Shown here: piece by piece, positions 1 to 8,688 of the stretch | Numbering within the stretch: position 1 is the stretch's first letter | Layout: each line of letters opens with the position of its first letter | NCBI GenBank assembly: GCA_910578115.1 | Contig: CAJTPO010000039.1 | Location: forward strand, 1-43,812 | From: an uncultured Lachnospiraceae bacterium | GTDB lineage: Bacteria > Bacillota > Clostridia > Lachnospirales > Lachnospiraceae | Direction of reading: 5' to 3' | DNA: 43,812 nucleotides | Notes under the pieces: generated by a model | The model's input: the letters and a program-made list of their open reading frames with translations, nothing else | What the model was told of the DNA's origin: nothing | Database searches by the model: none | Program-made: the position numbers and the translations under genes

Positions 1-40
1 ACTTCGTGTCCGATAAACCTTTCTGATTAGATTATACACT

Positions 41-72
41 AGAGCCGCCTGTTTTGCAAGCGGCTCTTTTTT
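41..72 (+). terminator. Rho-independent terminator of an upstream plus-strand gene
   Basis: Eight-base arms agagccgc (41-48) and gcggctct (60-67) enclose an 11-base loop and are followed by a run of T on the plus strand. It would end a transcript entering from left of the window; no plus-strand gene precedes it here. Confidence 0.7.
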
Positions 73-127
73 ACATATTTTCCCTGTGTTTTCTGTCATA
101 TACAGGAAATCATAACTATTGTACGGT

Positions 128-523
128 TTATTCAGCACTTGTTACAAGCCATTCACCAGAACTTTGTACGTCAATTTTCACTTGGAATGTATTTTCTATA
201 TTCTCAATATCTAAATGAGTGTTTGCACCAAAATCCGTATGTTTGTTTTCCCAATTATCATAGATATCATTAAATTCCTCCTTCCCTATTTCTCGTGTCA
301 CTCCGTTCTCAGTTATTGTTCCACCATAATATCTTCCCCATTCCATATTGCCACTTAATTTACTTATTTCTAAAAATGTTGTTCCATCATAAACATATAA
401 ATAAACACTTATCCCTGTGTCACTATCACCAATACGCATTAAATAATATGCCAGCGACTTACTGATGTTCAATATCGCCGCCACCTCGTCCACTCTCATA
501 AATCTCATGCCTTCAGTATTCAT
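128..523 (-). CDS. Small protein with truncated excisionase/MerR-type HTH fused to an unrecognised C-terminal part
   Basis: This 131-residue protein has a plausible ribosome site (AAGG, 7 bases before the ATG). Residues 6-30 (MRFMRVDEVAAILNISKSLA and the following residues) resemble the first half of an excisionase-like winged-helix DNA-binding domain (HTH_17 type), of the kind found on integrative elements. The usual second helix and wing are missing. From about residue 31 the sequence changes to an acidic, aromatic-rich stretch with no family I recognise. No transmembrane segment or signal peptide is visible. No integrase or other mobile gene lies beside it within the window. The abrupt change suggests a fusion created by a deletion, perhaps a leftover of an excised element; that is inference. 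The reading frame is intact, so a real short protein is possible. Confidence 0.55.
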   Translation of the reverse strand: MNTEGMRFMRVDEVAAILNISKSLAYYLMRIGDSDTGISVYLYVYDGTTFLEISKLSGNMEWGRYYGGTITENGVTREIGKEEFNDIYDNWENKHTDFGANTHLDIENIENTFQVKIDVQSSGEWLVTSAE

Positions 524-1057
524 ATTTTTACCTTCGTTATTTTAAAATTTACTTGAAATACTGAAATGCCTGAACCCATGCCCGAAACATTTCCTACGTA
601 TACCGTTACCTCCAAAATAATTATAAATTTATCAAAAAAATTTGAAATTCTATTTCCTTTCCCCACCTCCATATCCATGTAACACGCTCATACAAAATAT
701 CATAATTTCCTAATGCGGAGTCAAGAAACCCAGTGTTTATGCGGCTTTCAGAAATTACCTTACCTAATTTGGGGCTAATAAAAATATAATTCATGCTAAT
801 TCACGGAAAAAATGTAAAGGATTTTAGCAGATATGGCAGGCCTTTCCATGCCCTTTGACAAGCCGGGGCTGGTTGAAATCCATGTCAACCAGCCCCGGTA
901 AAAACCTGCTATGAAATTCGTAAAAAATGATAGAAAATAATAGAAAATTTAATCCAAAAAACCATATATTTGGTAGTATTTTGGTAGAAACTCCCTCTCC
1001 CGGCGTATCCCCAAACCCGGAAACGCCCATAAATACTGACTTTTACGCATACCGCCT
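524..1057. other. AT-rich stretch without a convincing gene
   Basis: About 530 bases lie between the HTH-like gene and the response regulator. The stretch is visibly more AT-rich than the genes to its right. The only sizeable open frame (1030 to 824, minus) reads through a perfect hairpin and has no family resemblance, so I do not call it. The one clear structure is the inverted repeat at 863-898. Confidence 0.5.
863..898. repeat. Perfect 14-bp GC-rich inverted repeat
   Basis: Arms ccggggctggttga (863-876) and tcaaccagccccgg (885-898) are perfectly complementary around an 8-base loop. It lies 160 bases past the stop codon of the response regulator and could end that transcript. There is no T run on either side, so a factor-dependent terminator or a recombination or protein-binding site is equally possible. 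Confidence 0.6.
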
Positions 1058-1738
1058 TTATTCGTTCACCTCGAATTTGTAGCCCATACCCCAGATTGTC
1101 CTGATCAGTTCGCCTTTCTCCCCCATCTTACTGCGCAGCTTCTTCACATGCGTATCAATGGTTCTGGCATCTCCAAAATAATCGTAATTCCAAACGCTGT
1201 TCAAGATCTTCTCCCTGGACAGCGCAATGCCCTTATTCTCTACAAAATAGGTCAGCAATTCAAATTCCTTATAGCTTAGATCAATAGGCTTACCTTCTAC
1301 AGAAACGCTGTGCGCCGCTTTATTGATCAAAATCCCCCCTGCTTCCATCACTTCGTCTGCGTTTGCCTGGCTGGTTCTGCGCAGAATCGCCTCCACCCTG
1401 GCCACCAGGATCTTGGGACTGAAAGGCTTGGAAATATATTCATCCACACCCAATCCGAATCCCTGGAGTTCATCTTGTTCATCAGATTTCGCCGTCAGCA
1501 TAATGATCGGCACCTTGGAATACTCCCTTATTTCCCTGCAGACCTGCCAGCCGTCCATATTCGGCATCATTACATCCAAGATAATCAGCGCGATATCGTT
1601 CTGTTCAAAAAAAATATCCACTGCACGTGCGCCGTCCTCGGCTTCTATCACCTCATAATTGCTTTTGGTCAGGAAATCCCTAACCAGCTTGCGCATACGG
1701 CTCTCATCATCAACTACCAGAATTTTCAACCGCTCCAT
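1058..1738 (-). CDS. OmpR/PhoB-family response regulator (orphan)
   Basis: This is a 226-residue two-domain DNA-binding response regulator. The receiver domain (about residues 3-120) shows the acidic pair DD at 10-11, the phospho-acceptor Asp55 in ILDVMMP, a conserved MLTAKS segment and the Lys of ISKPF. The C-terminal winged-helix domain (about 130-225) ends in the typical RTIDTHVKKLRSKM and RTIWGMGYKFE segments. I choose the ATG at 1738 because AAAGGTGA sits 8 bases upstream; a longer GTG reading would overlap the gene before it. The preceding gene ends 8 bases upstream, so the two are probably co-transcribed. No histidine kinase is adjacent, so the signal and target genes cannot be named. 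Confidence 0.9.
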   Translation of the reverse strand: MERLKILVVDDESRMRKLVRDFLTKSNYEVIEAEDGARAVDIFFEQNDIALIILDVMMPNMDGWQVCREIREYSKVPIIMLTAKSDEQDELQGFGLGVDEYISKPFSPKILVARVEAILRRTSQANADEVMEAGGILINKAAHSVSVEGKPIDLSYKEFELLTYFVENKGIALSREKILNSVWNYDYFGDARTIDTHVKKLRSKMGEKGELIRTIWGMGYKFEVNE

Positions 1739-1746
1739 AAGCAAAA

Positions 1747-2319
1747 TCACCTTTCATTCTTTTTCAGCGCTTTCTCCGCCTCGCGCACCGCTCTTTCTCT
1801 CTCCTGTAATTCCTGCTCCCATTCTGAATACTCATTGACAATGGCAGTCTTATAATTCACAATCGTTGGAAGATCGCTTCTCATGGAGAGCAGAATGAGC
1901 GCACCAATAGCAGCCGCCAGCAGTACGTTAATACACACCGATGTGACAAAACGCCCTTTGTACTCCGGTTTCTCCCCGCCTGCCCCCAGACTTCGTACAA
2001 TAGAACCGCTGCTCTCGGATTTATTGCTGAAAGTGGCATAGAGCGGCACCGGCCTAATCTTCTCTTCCGGCACACCGCACTTGAGCAGCTGGCCCTGCAT
2101 TCTCTGTAAATATCCCAACCCCAACGGCGTCAGGAACACTCTGTTATCGATCGCCTTATTATAAACCATCAAAACATTCTGTAAATTGCGGAAATCGAGA
2201 TGTTGTTCCAGATTATCGATCTTCTTCTTCTCCAATCTCGCTGTCTCCGCATCTGCCACCGTCGCAAACCGATAACCTTCTACGACCAGAACCTGCTCTT
2301 TCTTATCTGTGGAATCCAT
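1747..2319 (-). CDS. Single-pass membrane protein of unknown function
   Basis: I do not recognise this 190-residue protein. It has a soluble N-terminal part (about 1-125), one hydrophobic segment at about 127-145 (VTSVCINVLLAAAIGALIL), and a charged C-terminal helix (about 160-190) rich in Glu, Lys and Arg that is probably a coiled coil. There is no signal peptide. An initiating ATG follows a purine-rich stretch containing GAAGGAG. Its stop codon is 8 bases before the start of the response regulator, suggesting one transcript. It lacks the histidine-kinase H-box and ATP-binding motifs, so it is not a classical sensor. A role as a regulator or membrane partner of the response regulator is a guess from position only. 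Confidence 0.7.
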   Translation of the reverse strand: MDSTDKKEQVLVVEGYRFATVADAETARLEKKKIDNLEQHLDFRNLQNVLMVYNKAIDNRVFLTPLGLGYLQRMQGQLLKCGVPEEKIRPVPLYATFSNKSESSGSIVRSLGAGGEKPEYKGRFVTSVCINVLLAAAIGALILLSMRSDLPTIVNYKTAIVNEYSEWEQELQERERAVREAEKALKKNER

Positions 2320-2376
2320 CTCTTCTACTTCAACTCCTTCAAAAAATTCTTTCCGATACCTGAAAGTAAACAGCTC

Positions 2377-2404
2377 AAAACACCCGGCGTATACCGGGTG
2401 TTTT
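2377..2404 (-). terminator. Terminator of the tmRNA gene
   Basis: Perfect 11-base arms (2377-2387 and 2394-2404, AAAACACCCGG and its complement) enclose a 6-base loop. The hairpin starts 4 bases after the mature 3' end of the tmRNA, and the TTTT at the end of its stem forms the transcript tail on the minus strand. Confidence 0.8.
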
Positions 2405-2407
2405 ACA

Positions 2408-2753
2408 TGGACCAGACGGGAGTCGAACCCGTGTCCAAAAGCCCATTCCCTGTCCTTCTACTATCATAGTCGCTCATTGTGGATCACTCCTCATTCCCTC
2501 GTACATCAGGAGACCGACACCCCGATGCCCTCAGTAGCCTCTGCTACGCCCGCAGGATAGAGGCGTCCCCTGCGTCGTTTCCTACATAGTCGATGCCCGG
2601 TTCTTAATGTGTAGGTGCACTAAGGCGGACAGCTGCCATTAGGCAGCGTATGCTAAATTATCTTCAGCGTTTATATTTAGGTTTGCGATTTGACGCATCG
2701 CCTGCGGATAGCTTCTCCAGCTGCAAGACCCCTGTCGAAACCTTGACTGGCCC
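2408..2753 (-). ncRNA. ssrA: Transfer-messenger RNA (tmRNA, 10Sa RNA)
   Basis: tmRNA rescues ribosomes stalled on broken mRNAs, acting as an alanyl-tRNA and then as a short message for a degradation tag. The 5' end GGGCCAG pairs with CTGGTCC at the 3' end (one G-U pair), giving a 7-bp acceptor stem. The 3' part has the T-arm ACGGGTTCGACTCCCGT, and the 5' part has the typical GGTTTCGACAGGGG. The terminal CCA is not encoded. The tag frame runs from 2686 to 2639 and encodes ANLNINAEDNLAYAA followed by TAA, a standard hydrophobic tag end. Its protein partner smpB lies directly upstream. The ends were set from acceptor pairing and may be off by a base. Confidence 0.95.
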
Positions 2754-2849
2754 TGATATGCTCCTGCTGTGTAAAGCCGGCAAATACCTTAAAGCTTCCC
2801 ACATCACAGCAACATTCTTTTTACAGTATATCACAGATCTGACGTCTTC

Positions 2850-3317
2850 TCAACCCAGATTCTTGATTTTAAACTCTCTCTCATGTTCCCTGCGCAGATC
2901 CTTTTTGGCAATATCCTGCCGTTTGTCATAGAGCTTCTTACCTCTGGCGAGGCCGATCTCTATCTTGGCCCTCCCATCCTTAAAGTATACCTGCAGTGGT
3001 ACGATCGTATACCCCTGCTGCGCGATTTTGCCTGCCAGCTTACGAATCTCCACCTTGTGCAGCAGAAGCTTACGCACGCGTAACGGATCTTTGTTGAAGA
3101 TATTTCCCTTCTCATAAGGACTGATATTCATGCCGCAGATAAACGCCTCTCCGTTGTCTATCTGCACATAGCCTTCCTTGATGCTGCATTTCCCCAGGCG
3201 CAGCGACTTTACTTCCGTGCCGTGCAACTCCAGTCCGGCCTCGTATTTTTCTTCTATAAAATAATCGTGGTATGCCTTCTTGTTGTTTGCCACCAGTTTC
3301 ATGGCTTCTTTGGCCAT
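2850..3317 (-). CDS. smpB: SsrA-binding protein SmpB
   Basis: SmpB binds the tRNA-like part of tmRNA and delivers it to the A site of stalled ribosomes. The 155-residue length is normal for the family. Recognisable segments are NNKKAYHDYFIEEKYEAGLE near the start, GTEVKSLR, the SIKEGY segment, and the basic C-terminal tail with YDKRQDIAKKD, which folds into the mRNA channel during trans-translation. The chosen ATG follows AAGG by 7 bases; a second ATG five codons on is possible. The gene begins 34 bases after rnr ends and is followed 96 bases later by ssrA, so the tmRNA and its protein sit side by side. Confidence 0.97.
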   Translation of the reverse strand: MAKEAMKLVANNKKAYHDYFIEEKYEAGLELHGTEVKSLRLGKCSIKEGYVQIDNGEAFICGMNISPYEKGNIFNKDPLRVRKLLLHKVEIRKLAGKIAQQGYTIVPLQVYFKDGRAKIEIGLARGKKLYDKRQDIAKKDLRREHEREFKIKNLG

Positions 3318-3351
3318 ATGCCCACCTTCTTTCTCTTCTACTCCACTCTGT

Positions 3352-5514
3352 TTACTCCATTATATCCTCCGGCAGCATAAAGTCAACCGCACCGGCAAGG
3401 CGGTCTGCTCCTTTGACCTGTATGGTAATGCGCTGCCCCAGTTTAAAAGTCTTCCCGGTATCCCGGCCAACCATCTCGTAAGTCTCTTCATTGTAATAGA
3501 AAAAATCTCCCTCCAGGGAAGAGACATGGATCAGCCCTTCCACCGTATCAGGCAGTTCCACATAGATGCCCCACTGGGTAATGCTGGAGATCACGCCTTC
3601 ATATATTTCCCCAATGTGCGCCTCCATGTACTCTGCCTTCTTCATCTTGTCGATTTCCCGTTCGACTTCATCAGCCCGCCGCTCCGTCTTAGAGGCATGT
3701 TTCGCCACCTCAGGCAGCCGCTCAGTATAGTGTCCGATACGCTCCTCGTGCAGCCTTCCCCGAAGCTGGTCCTTGATGATGCGATGGATCTGCAGATCGG
3801 GATACCGTCTTATAGGAGAAGTGAAATGACAATAATACTGACATGCCAGGCCAAAATGTCCACTGCATTCCACTGTATATCTGGCCCGCTTCATGCTGCG
3901 CAGCGTCAGACGGCTGATCAGCATCTCCTCCTCCGTGTCTGCAATCTTATCCAAAAGTTTCTGCAGCTCCTTGGGATGAATCTCTTCCCCTGTCAGCTTC
4001 ACATGATAACCGAAATTATGGATAAAAGCAGACAGCTTCATGATTTTCTCCGGATCCGGCTTCTCGTGCGTCCGATAGACGAAGGGCAGATCCAGCCAGA
4101 AGAAATGCTGGGCCACGGTTTCATTGGCGATCAGCATAAAATCCTCTATAATCTTCGTTGCCACATTGCGCTCGTAAGGCTTAATCTCTATCGGGTGTCC
4201 CTCTCCATCCAGCAGGATCTTACTCTCCGCAAAGTCAAAATCCACGGCTCCCCGCTTATGCCGCTTCCTTCTCAGCAGCGCCGCCAGTTCCTCCATCAGT
4301 TCAAACATGGGGACCAGTTCCTCATATTTGCACCGCTCCTCCTCATCTTTGTCTTCCAGGATCTTCTTTACGGAGGTATAGGACATCCTTCTGTCCACGC
4401 AGATGACCGACTCCACAATCTCATAATCCGTCACTTCCCCCTTATGGTCAATGGTCATCAGACAGCTCAAAGCCAGACGATCCACACCCTGATTCAGGGA
4501 ACAGATACCATTGGACAACTTATGAGGCAGCATGGGAATGACCCGGTCCACCAAATATACGCTGGTACCACGCTTCAAGGCTTCCCAGTCCAGCGCCGAA
4601 TTCTCCTGTACATAATTACTTACATCTGCAATGTGTACCCCAAGCCGGTACCGCCCCGCCTCATCCAGATACAGGCTGACTGCATCATCCAGATCTTTGG
4701 CATCTTCACCGTCGATGGTCACCATCTGCAGCCCGGTTAAGTCCAGACGTCCCTGTCTGTCCGCCTCCTGTACCTGTTCCGGCACCCGGTCCGTCTGATG
4801 CATAACCTTCTCCCCAAACTCCACGGGCAGCTCAAATCTATTTACCACAGACAAAATATCCACGCCGGGATCGTTGATATGACCGAGGATCCTGGTCACT
4901 TTCCCCTCCGGCTTATGTCTCTCATCACCGTATGAGGTCAGCTCCACCACCACCTTATGGCCGGTCACCGCCCCCTTGGAACGTTCCTTCGGTACGAAAA
5001 TATCCGTACCCACTTTACTGCTGTCCGGAATCACAAAGCCGTAATTCTCACATTGCTCCCAGGTTCCAACTACCTGCTTCATTCCCCGTTCCAATATCTT
5101 AACAATACAGGCCTCCCGCCGTCTTCCCTGACTGCCGGGCAGAAGTTCCACCAGCACCCTGTCCTGATGAAAAGCACCTCCTCTTCTGTCCTCCGGGATA
5201 TACAGATCCTGCTCCATACCCTCTACTTCCACAAAACCAAATCCTCTGGCAGTTCCGGAATATATGCCTGCAAGCCGGTTATCCTGCGGTTTTATAAATT
5301 TACCCTGTACGGTAATCTGCAGTCTGCCTTCTGACACCAATTCCTGCAGCAATCTGCGAAAATCTTCCCGTTCTTCCTTCGATACCTGCATGAAAGCCGC
5401 TAATTCTTTCTCCTTCATCGGCACATACATCTCATCCGCCACCAATTCACAGATTAGATTTCTGCGTCGTTTGTCTTCCGCATTCTGTTTTCCCAACTCT
5501 TTCTCAAAATCCAT
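3352..5514 (-). CDS. rnr: Ribonuclease R (3'-5' exoribonuclease)
   Basis: This 720-residue cytoplasmic enzyme of the RNase II/R family degrades structured RNAs, including non-stop messages released by trans-translation. The layout is typical: N-terminal winged-helix part (about 10-75), cold-shock/OB domains (about 80-235), RNB catalytic domain (about 255-590) with the metal-binding Asp cluster in TIDGEDAKDLDDAVSL, and a C-terminal S1 domain (about 635-720) with GVISSITQWGIYVELPDTVE. The ATG follows GGGGAAAGC. smpB follows after 34 bases. secG upstream is separated from it by a terminator, so rnr probably has its own promoter between 5515 and 5608, although I see no clear one. Confidence 0.96.
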   Translation of the reverse strand: MDFEKELGKQNAEDKRRRNLICELVADEMYVPMKEKELAAFMQVSKEEREDFRRLLQELVSEGRLQITVQGKFIKPQDNRLAGIYSGTARGFGFVEVEGMEQDLYIPEDRRGGAFHQDRVLVELLPGSQGRRREACIVKILERGMKQVVGTWEQCENYGFVIPDSSKVGTDIFVPKERSKGAVTGHKVVVELTSYGDERHKPEGKVTRILGHINDPGVDILSVVNRFELPVEFGEKVMHQTDRVPEQVQEADRQGRLDLTGLQMVTIDGEDAKDLDDAVSLYLDEAGRYRLGVHIADVSNYVQENSALDWEALKRGTSVYLVDRVIPMLPHKLSNGICSLNQGVDRLALSCLMTIDHKGEVTDYEIVESVICVDRRMSYTSVKKILEDKDEEERCKYEELVPMFELMEELAALLRRKRHKRGAVDFDFAESKILLDGEGHPIEIKPYERNVATKIIEDFMLIANETVAQHFFWLDLPFVYRTHEKPDPEKIMKLSAFIHNFGYHVKLTGEEIHPKELQKLLDKIADTEEEMLISRLTLRSMKRARYTVECSGHFGLACQYYCHFTSPIRRYPDLQIHRIIKDQLRGRLHEERIGHYTERLPEVAKHASKTERRADEVEREIDKMKKAEYMEAHIGEIYEGVISSITQWGIYVELPDTVEGLIHVSSLEGDFFYYNEETYEMVGRDTGKTFKLGQRITIQVKGADRLAGAVDFMLPEDIME

Positions 5515-5612
5515 GCTTTCCCCATTTCTACTGCGCTGCTTTCATCAGCGCATGAATGAATTATGCCGCCCGCTGCTGCAGACCGTGTCGCCGTTCTCTG
5601 TACCATAACAAA

Positions 5613-5639
5613 AAAGCACCCCTTACGCAAGAGTGCTTT
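5613..5639 (-). terminator. Terminator after secG
   Basis: Arms aaagcac (5613-5619) and gtgcttt (5633-5639) are followed by a run of T on the minus strand (5609-5615). It lies 5 bases past the secG stop codon and partly insulates rnr from secG. Confidence 0.8.
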
Positions 5640-5644
5640 CACAT

Positions 5645-5884
5645 TTAAAACAGGTTCAAATTCAAAATAACGGTCAATACCATAAAAGCCACCGCAAGTC
5701 CTGTCGTAATCTTGACCAGCTTCCCTTCCATGGAACGTCCCTTATTCTTGCCCCAGTATGTCTCAGCGGCCCCGCTCACTGCTCCCAGACCTGCTGACTT
5801 GCCTTCCTGCATCAATACTAATATAACAAGTGCAATACAAATAAGAATAAAAATAACCATCAACGTAATTCTAAGTGCTCCCAT
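5645..5884 (-). CDS. secG: Preprotein translocase subunit SecG
   Basis: SecG is a small membrane subunit of the SecYEG channel that assists protein export. The 79-residue product has two hydrophobic helices (about 3-25 and 56-77) joined by a loop holding the conserved LMQEGKSAGLGAVSG segment. The start at 5884 is fixed by AGGAGG seven bases upstream; a longer TTG reading would include the ribosome site itself. The neighbourhood secG, rnr, smpB, ssrA is a common Firmicutes arrangement, which supports the call. Confidence 0.95.
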   Translation of the reverse strand: MGALRITLMVIFILICIALVILVLMQEGKSAGLGAVSGAAETYWGKNKGRSMEGKLVKITTGLAVAFMVLTVILNLNLF

Positions 5885-5924
5885 TTCCACACCTCCTAAT
5901 GTCAAACAAATCTTATATTACCAC

Positions 5925-5965
5925 AAAAAAACTGCAAGCGCAAGCCAAAATTTTCTTTTTGCAGT
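5925..5965 (-). terminator. Terminator after the LRR gene
   Basis: Arms actgcaa (5931-5937) and ttgcagt (5959-5965) are followed on the minus strand by seven T. It starts 4 bases past the stop codon of the LRR protein gene, ending the MoxR/DUF2201/LRR block. Confidence 0.75.
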
Positions 5966-5969
5966 GAAG

Positions 5970-6884
5970 TTATAAATCAAAGTCTGCAAAGATATCTTCT
6001 TTCGTATGATTTTTACTGTAGTAGTTCATCAACCATGCCTTCATCTCCGTATGCCGGTCACCCAAATCTTCCATCATATCCTGGAAATTATCCTCCTGCA
6101 CGCCGCCCAGTTCTGCCAGGAATTGATAATAGCGCAGATCGTCTCCGTGTTCTTCAAGAACCACCAGCCAGGTCTCCTCCGTCTCTTTCCCCTTGACATG
6201 ATCCAAAAGGTAATCCTCCAGCTCTTTTTTCACGGATATGTCCAGCGCATAATCATGCATCAGCCTGAGCATCGCCAGCCTGACCTTCTCTTTCCTGCGC
6301 TGTTCCATATAATAATCCAGATTGTTCTCCCTGCTGCCATAGTCCTCTTCCCCGCACAAAAGCATCCTGGAAAACCCCTCCGCATCCGGCGTCTGCATCA
6401 GCTGGCGCATCCTCACATCCCATCTGACAAGCCACTCCTCCGTGCCCGCATTCTCAAAATCAAACAGATAGAACGCGTCCAGCTGGCTCATAACGGCCGC
6501 CAGCAGATAGGAAATATCCTCCGTCCTGGGATCACACTCGTCACCATGTTCATCTATAATCTGTACCAGTGCAGAACAATCCTTGAAAATGCCCTGCCCG
6601 ATCTCCATATCATGATACGGCAGTATGATCTTCGCCAGTTTTCCACAGAAAGCAAACGCCCAATCCTCGATCTGCAGAATGGATTCCGGCAGGGAGATCT
6701 GTTTTACCATCTTATTACTCAGAAAAGCCTTCTTGCCAATGCAGGTAACGCAATAGCCATCAATGCTGCCCGGAACCTCCACCGCGGTATCCTTTCCCCG
6801 ATATCCGGTGATTTTTACCGTATTCTCAATTTTCTCATACTCCAAAACACCACGTTCCGTAGCCAATTCTCCACTGTTGTTCAT
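5970..6884 (-). CDS. LRR_5 (BspA-type leucine-rich repeat) protein, cytoplasmic
   Basis: Residues from about 15 to 115 (counted from the ATG at 6884) hold two to three BspA-like repeats with the pattern IGKKAFLSNKMVKQISLPES and IEDWAFAFCGKLAKIILP. The remaining two thirds (about 120-304) is a helical, acidic region with many Met, Asp and Glu residues that I do not recognise. There is no signal peptide, so unlike most BspA-type proteins it should be cytoplasmic. The gene lies 148 bases past a MoxR ATPase and a DUF2201/VWA protein and may be the third part of that unit. The start is uncertain: GTG codons lie just upstream and the ribosome site (GTGGTGG) is weak. Function unknown. Confidence 0.75.
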   Translation of the reverse strand: MNNSGELATERGVLEYEKIENTVKITGYRGKDTAVEVPGSIDGYCVTCIGKKAFLSNKMVKQISLPESILQIEDWAFAFCGKLAKIILPYHDMEIGQGIFKDCSALVQIIDEHGDECDPRTEDISYLLAAVMSQLDAFYLFDFENAGTEEWLVRWDVRMRQLMQTPDAEGFSRMLLCGEEDYGSRENNLDYYMEQRRKEKVRLAMLRLMHDYALDISVKKELEDYLLDHVKGKETEETWLVVLEEHGDDLRYYQFLAELGGVQEDNFQDMMEDLGDRHTEMKAWLMNYYSKNHTKEDIFADFDL

Positions 6885-7032
6885 ACTGTCCACCACATTA
6901 TCCAGACTTCATTCTCCATCATCGCGCCTCTTCACGAAGCACCCTTCGCATCTGCACCTTTCTATCCTGTTTTCTTCTACACGCTGACTACTCCGACAGG
7001 AGTACCCCTGCCAATTCCGACCTTCGCCCGAC

Positions 7033-8547
7033 TTAGAACAGCGCATCGATCCGTTCCAGAATGCTGTCCCCACGCTCCGTCAACATCAATTCCTCATTAT
7101 GCCGCTGATAGTCTTCACAGCCGTAGGAAGCGATGAATTTCGCACAGTCCGGCTGCACTGTACACTCCGTCATCAACAGTAACATCTCGTTACCGGAGCC
7201 AAAGGTATCCTCTACAAAGCCAAACAGGCAGTGCAGTCGTTCCCCAATCCGCCCCGTATCCTGCTTATAAGCCGTCACCTGAGTGTCAAAGCTGCTCTTA
7301 AGCAGTGCAAATGCCGCCTCTGCGCTCTCCGCCTTCTCCGTTCGCAGCATCCGCTCCGCCTCCTCCAGAAAACGAAGCACAGCGCGGTTCTTTTTCCTGT
7401 CCCGGGCAGACAGAGCACCGGCTCTGGCAAGAGAATCCATACTCATTCTCCGCGCCTCGGACTGTTTTTCTACAAGCTGTGCGAATTCTGATGCACTGCA
7501 CCCGGACTCGGTCCTGGCCTTCAGCGCCTTCAACGGATTCATCAATTCACGCAGCAGTTCCGACGTCTGCATATTTTCCCGAATATCCTGCTGTATCTTA
7601 TCGATCAGCATCCCCATCAGGGACAGGCGCTCATCGAAATCCGCCTTTCTGGCTTTATCCTTAGCCTGCTCACTGACCGTTCCCGACAAGATCTCTTCCA
7701 CTTTATAGTCGTTCTTATATTTCTGATACAGATCATAATACGCCCCGAACTCTTTCACCACCCGCTCATTGCGGATGTACTGACCAATCAGAGTTTCCTC
7801 CACCGGAATCTGTTCCTCCTCATAAAGCTCCAGCATCTTTGACAGATCCTCCCACCCTCTGGCCGTGATATAGTTCTTGCCCCTTACCGTGGTCTCGATC
7901 TCATAGAAATCATCTTTCTTCAGATCCAGGAAATTCACGATCGCCGTATGCAGCCCCCGCTCCCTGGCATACTCTTTCCAGGTGGCAAAGTCCGCCTCTA
8001 CCTCCAGGATCTTCAGCCGGTCAAGCGTCACCACATCAAATTCCCGCACAGATTTATTGTACTCCGGCGGATTACCGGCCGTCACAATAACCCAGCCCTC
8101 CGGCACCTGATGCCTGCCAAACACTTTATACTGCAGAAACTGCAGCATGGAAGGCGCCAGCGTCTCCGACACACAGTTGATTTCATCCAGGAAAAGGATG
8201 CCCTCCCGGATACCGCTCTCCTCCATCACCTCATAGACCGAAGCGATGATCTCACTCATGGTATATTCCGACACATCGTAAGTCTCACCCGCATACTCCT
8301 TATGGGTGATAAAGGGAAGTCCCAGCGCCGACTGTCTTGTATGATGCGTCATGGAATAAGACACCAGTGCAATCCCCAGTTCCTGTGCGATCTGCTCCAT
8401 AATCGCCGTCTTCCCGATTCCCGGAGCCCCCAGCAAAAAGATCGGGCGCTGCCTGACCACCGGGATCCGATATTCACCCTCTTCGTCTTTTTTCAGATAC
8501 AGTTTTACGGAATCCTTGATATAATTCTTTGCTTCTTTGATTGTCAT
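7033..8547 (-). CDS. MoxR-type AAA+ ATPase
   Basis: This 504-residue AAA+ protein has Walker A GAPGIGKT at residues 40-47 and Walker B ILFLDEIN at about 117-124. A sensor-like segment VIVTAGNPPEYNKSVREFD follows, as in AAA_5/MoxR ATPases. Such ATPases work as chaperones or remodellers, usually with a VWA-domain partner encoded next door. That partner is here the DUF2201/VWA gene directly upstream, 141 bases away. The C-terminal third (about 300-504) is helical and charged and is not part of the standard ATPase core; it may form the partner interface. The target of remodelling is unknown. The ATG is preceded by GGCGG at a workable distance. Confidence 0.88.
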   Translation of the reverse strand: MTIKEAKNYIKDSVKLYLKKDEEGEYRIPVVRQRPIFLLGAPGIGKTAIMEQIAQELGIALVSYSMTHHTRQSALGLPFITHKEYAGETYDVSEYTMSEIIASVYEVMEESGIREGILFLDEINCVSETLAPSMLQFLQYKVFGRHQVPEGWVIVTAGNPPEYNKSVREFDVVTLDRLKILEVEADFATWKEYARERGLHTAIVNFLDLKKDDFYEIETTVRGKNYITARGWEDLSKMLELYEEEQIPVEETLIGQYIRNERVVKEFGAYYDLYQKYKNDYKVEEILSGTVSEQAKDKARKADFDERLSLMGMLIDKIQQDIRENMQTSELLRELMNPLKALKARTESGCSASEFAQLVEKQSEARRMSMDSLARAGALSARDRKKNRAVLRFLEEAERMLRTEKAESAEAAFALLKSSFDTQVTAYKQDTGRIGERLHCLFGFVEDTFGSGNEMLLLMTECTVQPDCAKFIASYGCEDYQRHNEELMLTERGDSILERIDALF

Positions 8548-8688
8548 CTTACCGCCTATACCTTTCTTCTTCCTTCACTTCCCAAACCTGGATGTCTCAA
8601 ACTTCAACTGCCGTCGGACTGAGACCTTCTGCCGTCTCTGTGCTGCTTTCAAACTGTCACGGTTTCCGGCATCCATACGGAAATATGC

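Noticed and set aside
824..1030. Minus-strand 68-codon frame
   Set aside because: It reads through the perfect 863-898 hairpin and has no homology I can recognise; treated as noncoding.
3280..4740. Plus-strand open frame of 486 codons opposite rnr
   Set aside because: Antisense shadow of a clear RNase R gene; composition is unlike a real protein.
5454..5642. Minus-strand 62-codon frame overlapping the rnr start
   Set aside because: It begins inside the secG terminator and overlaps rnr in another frame.
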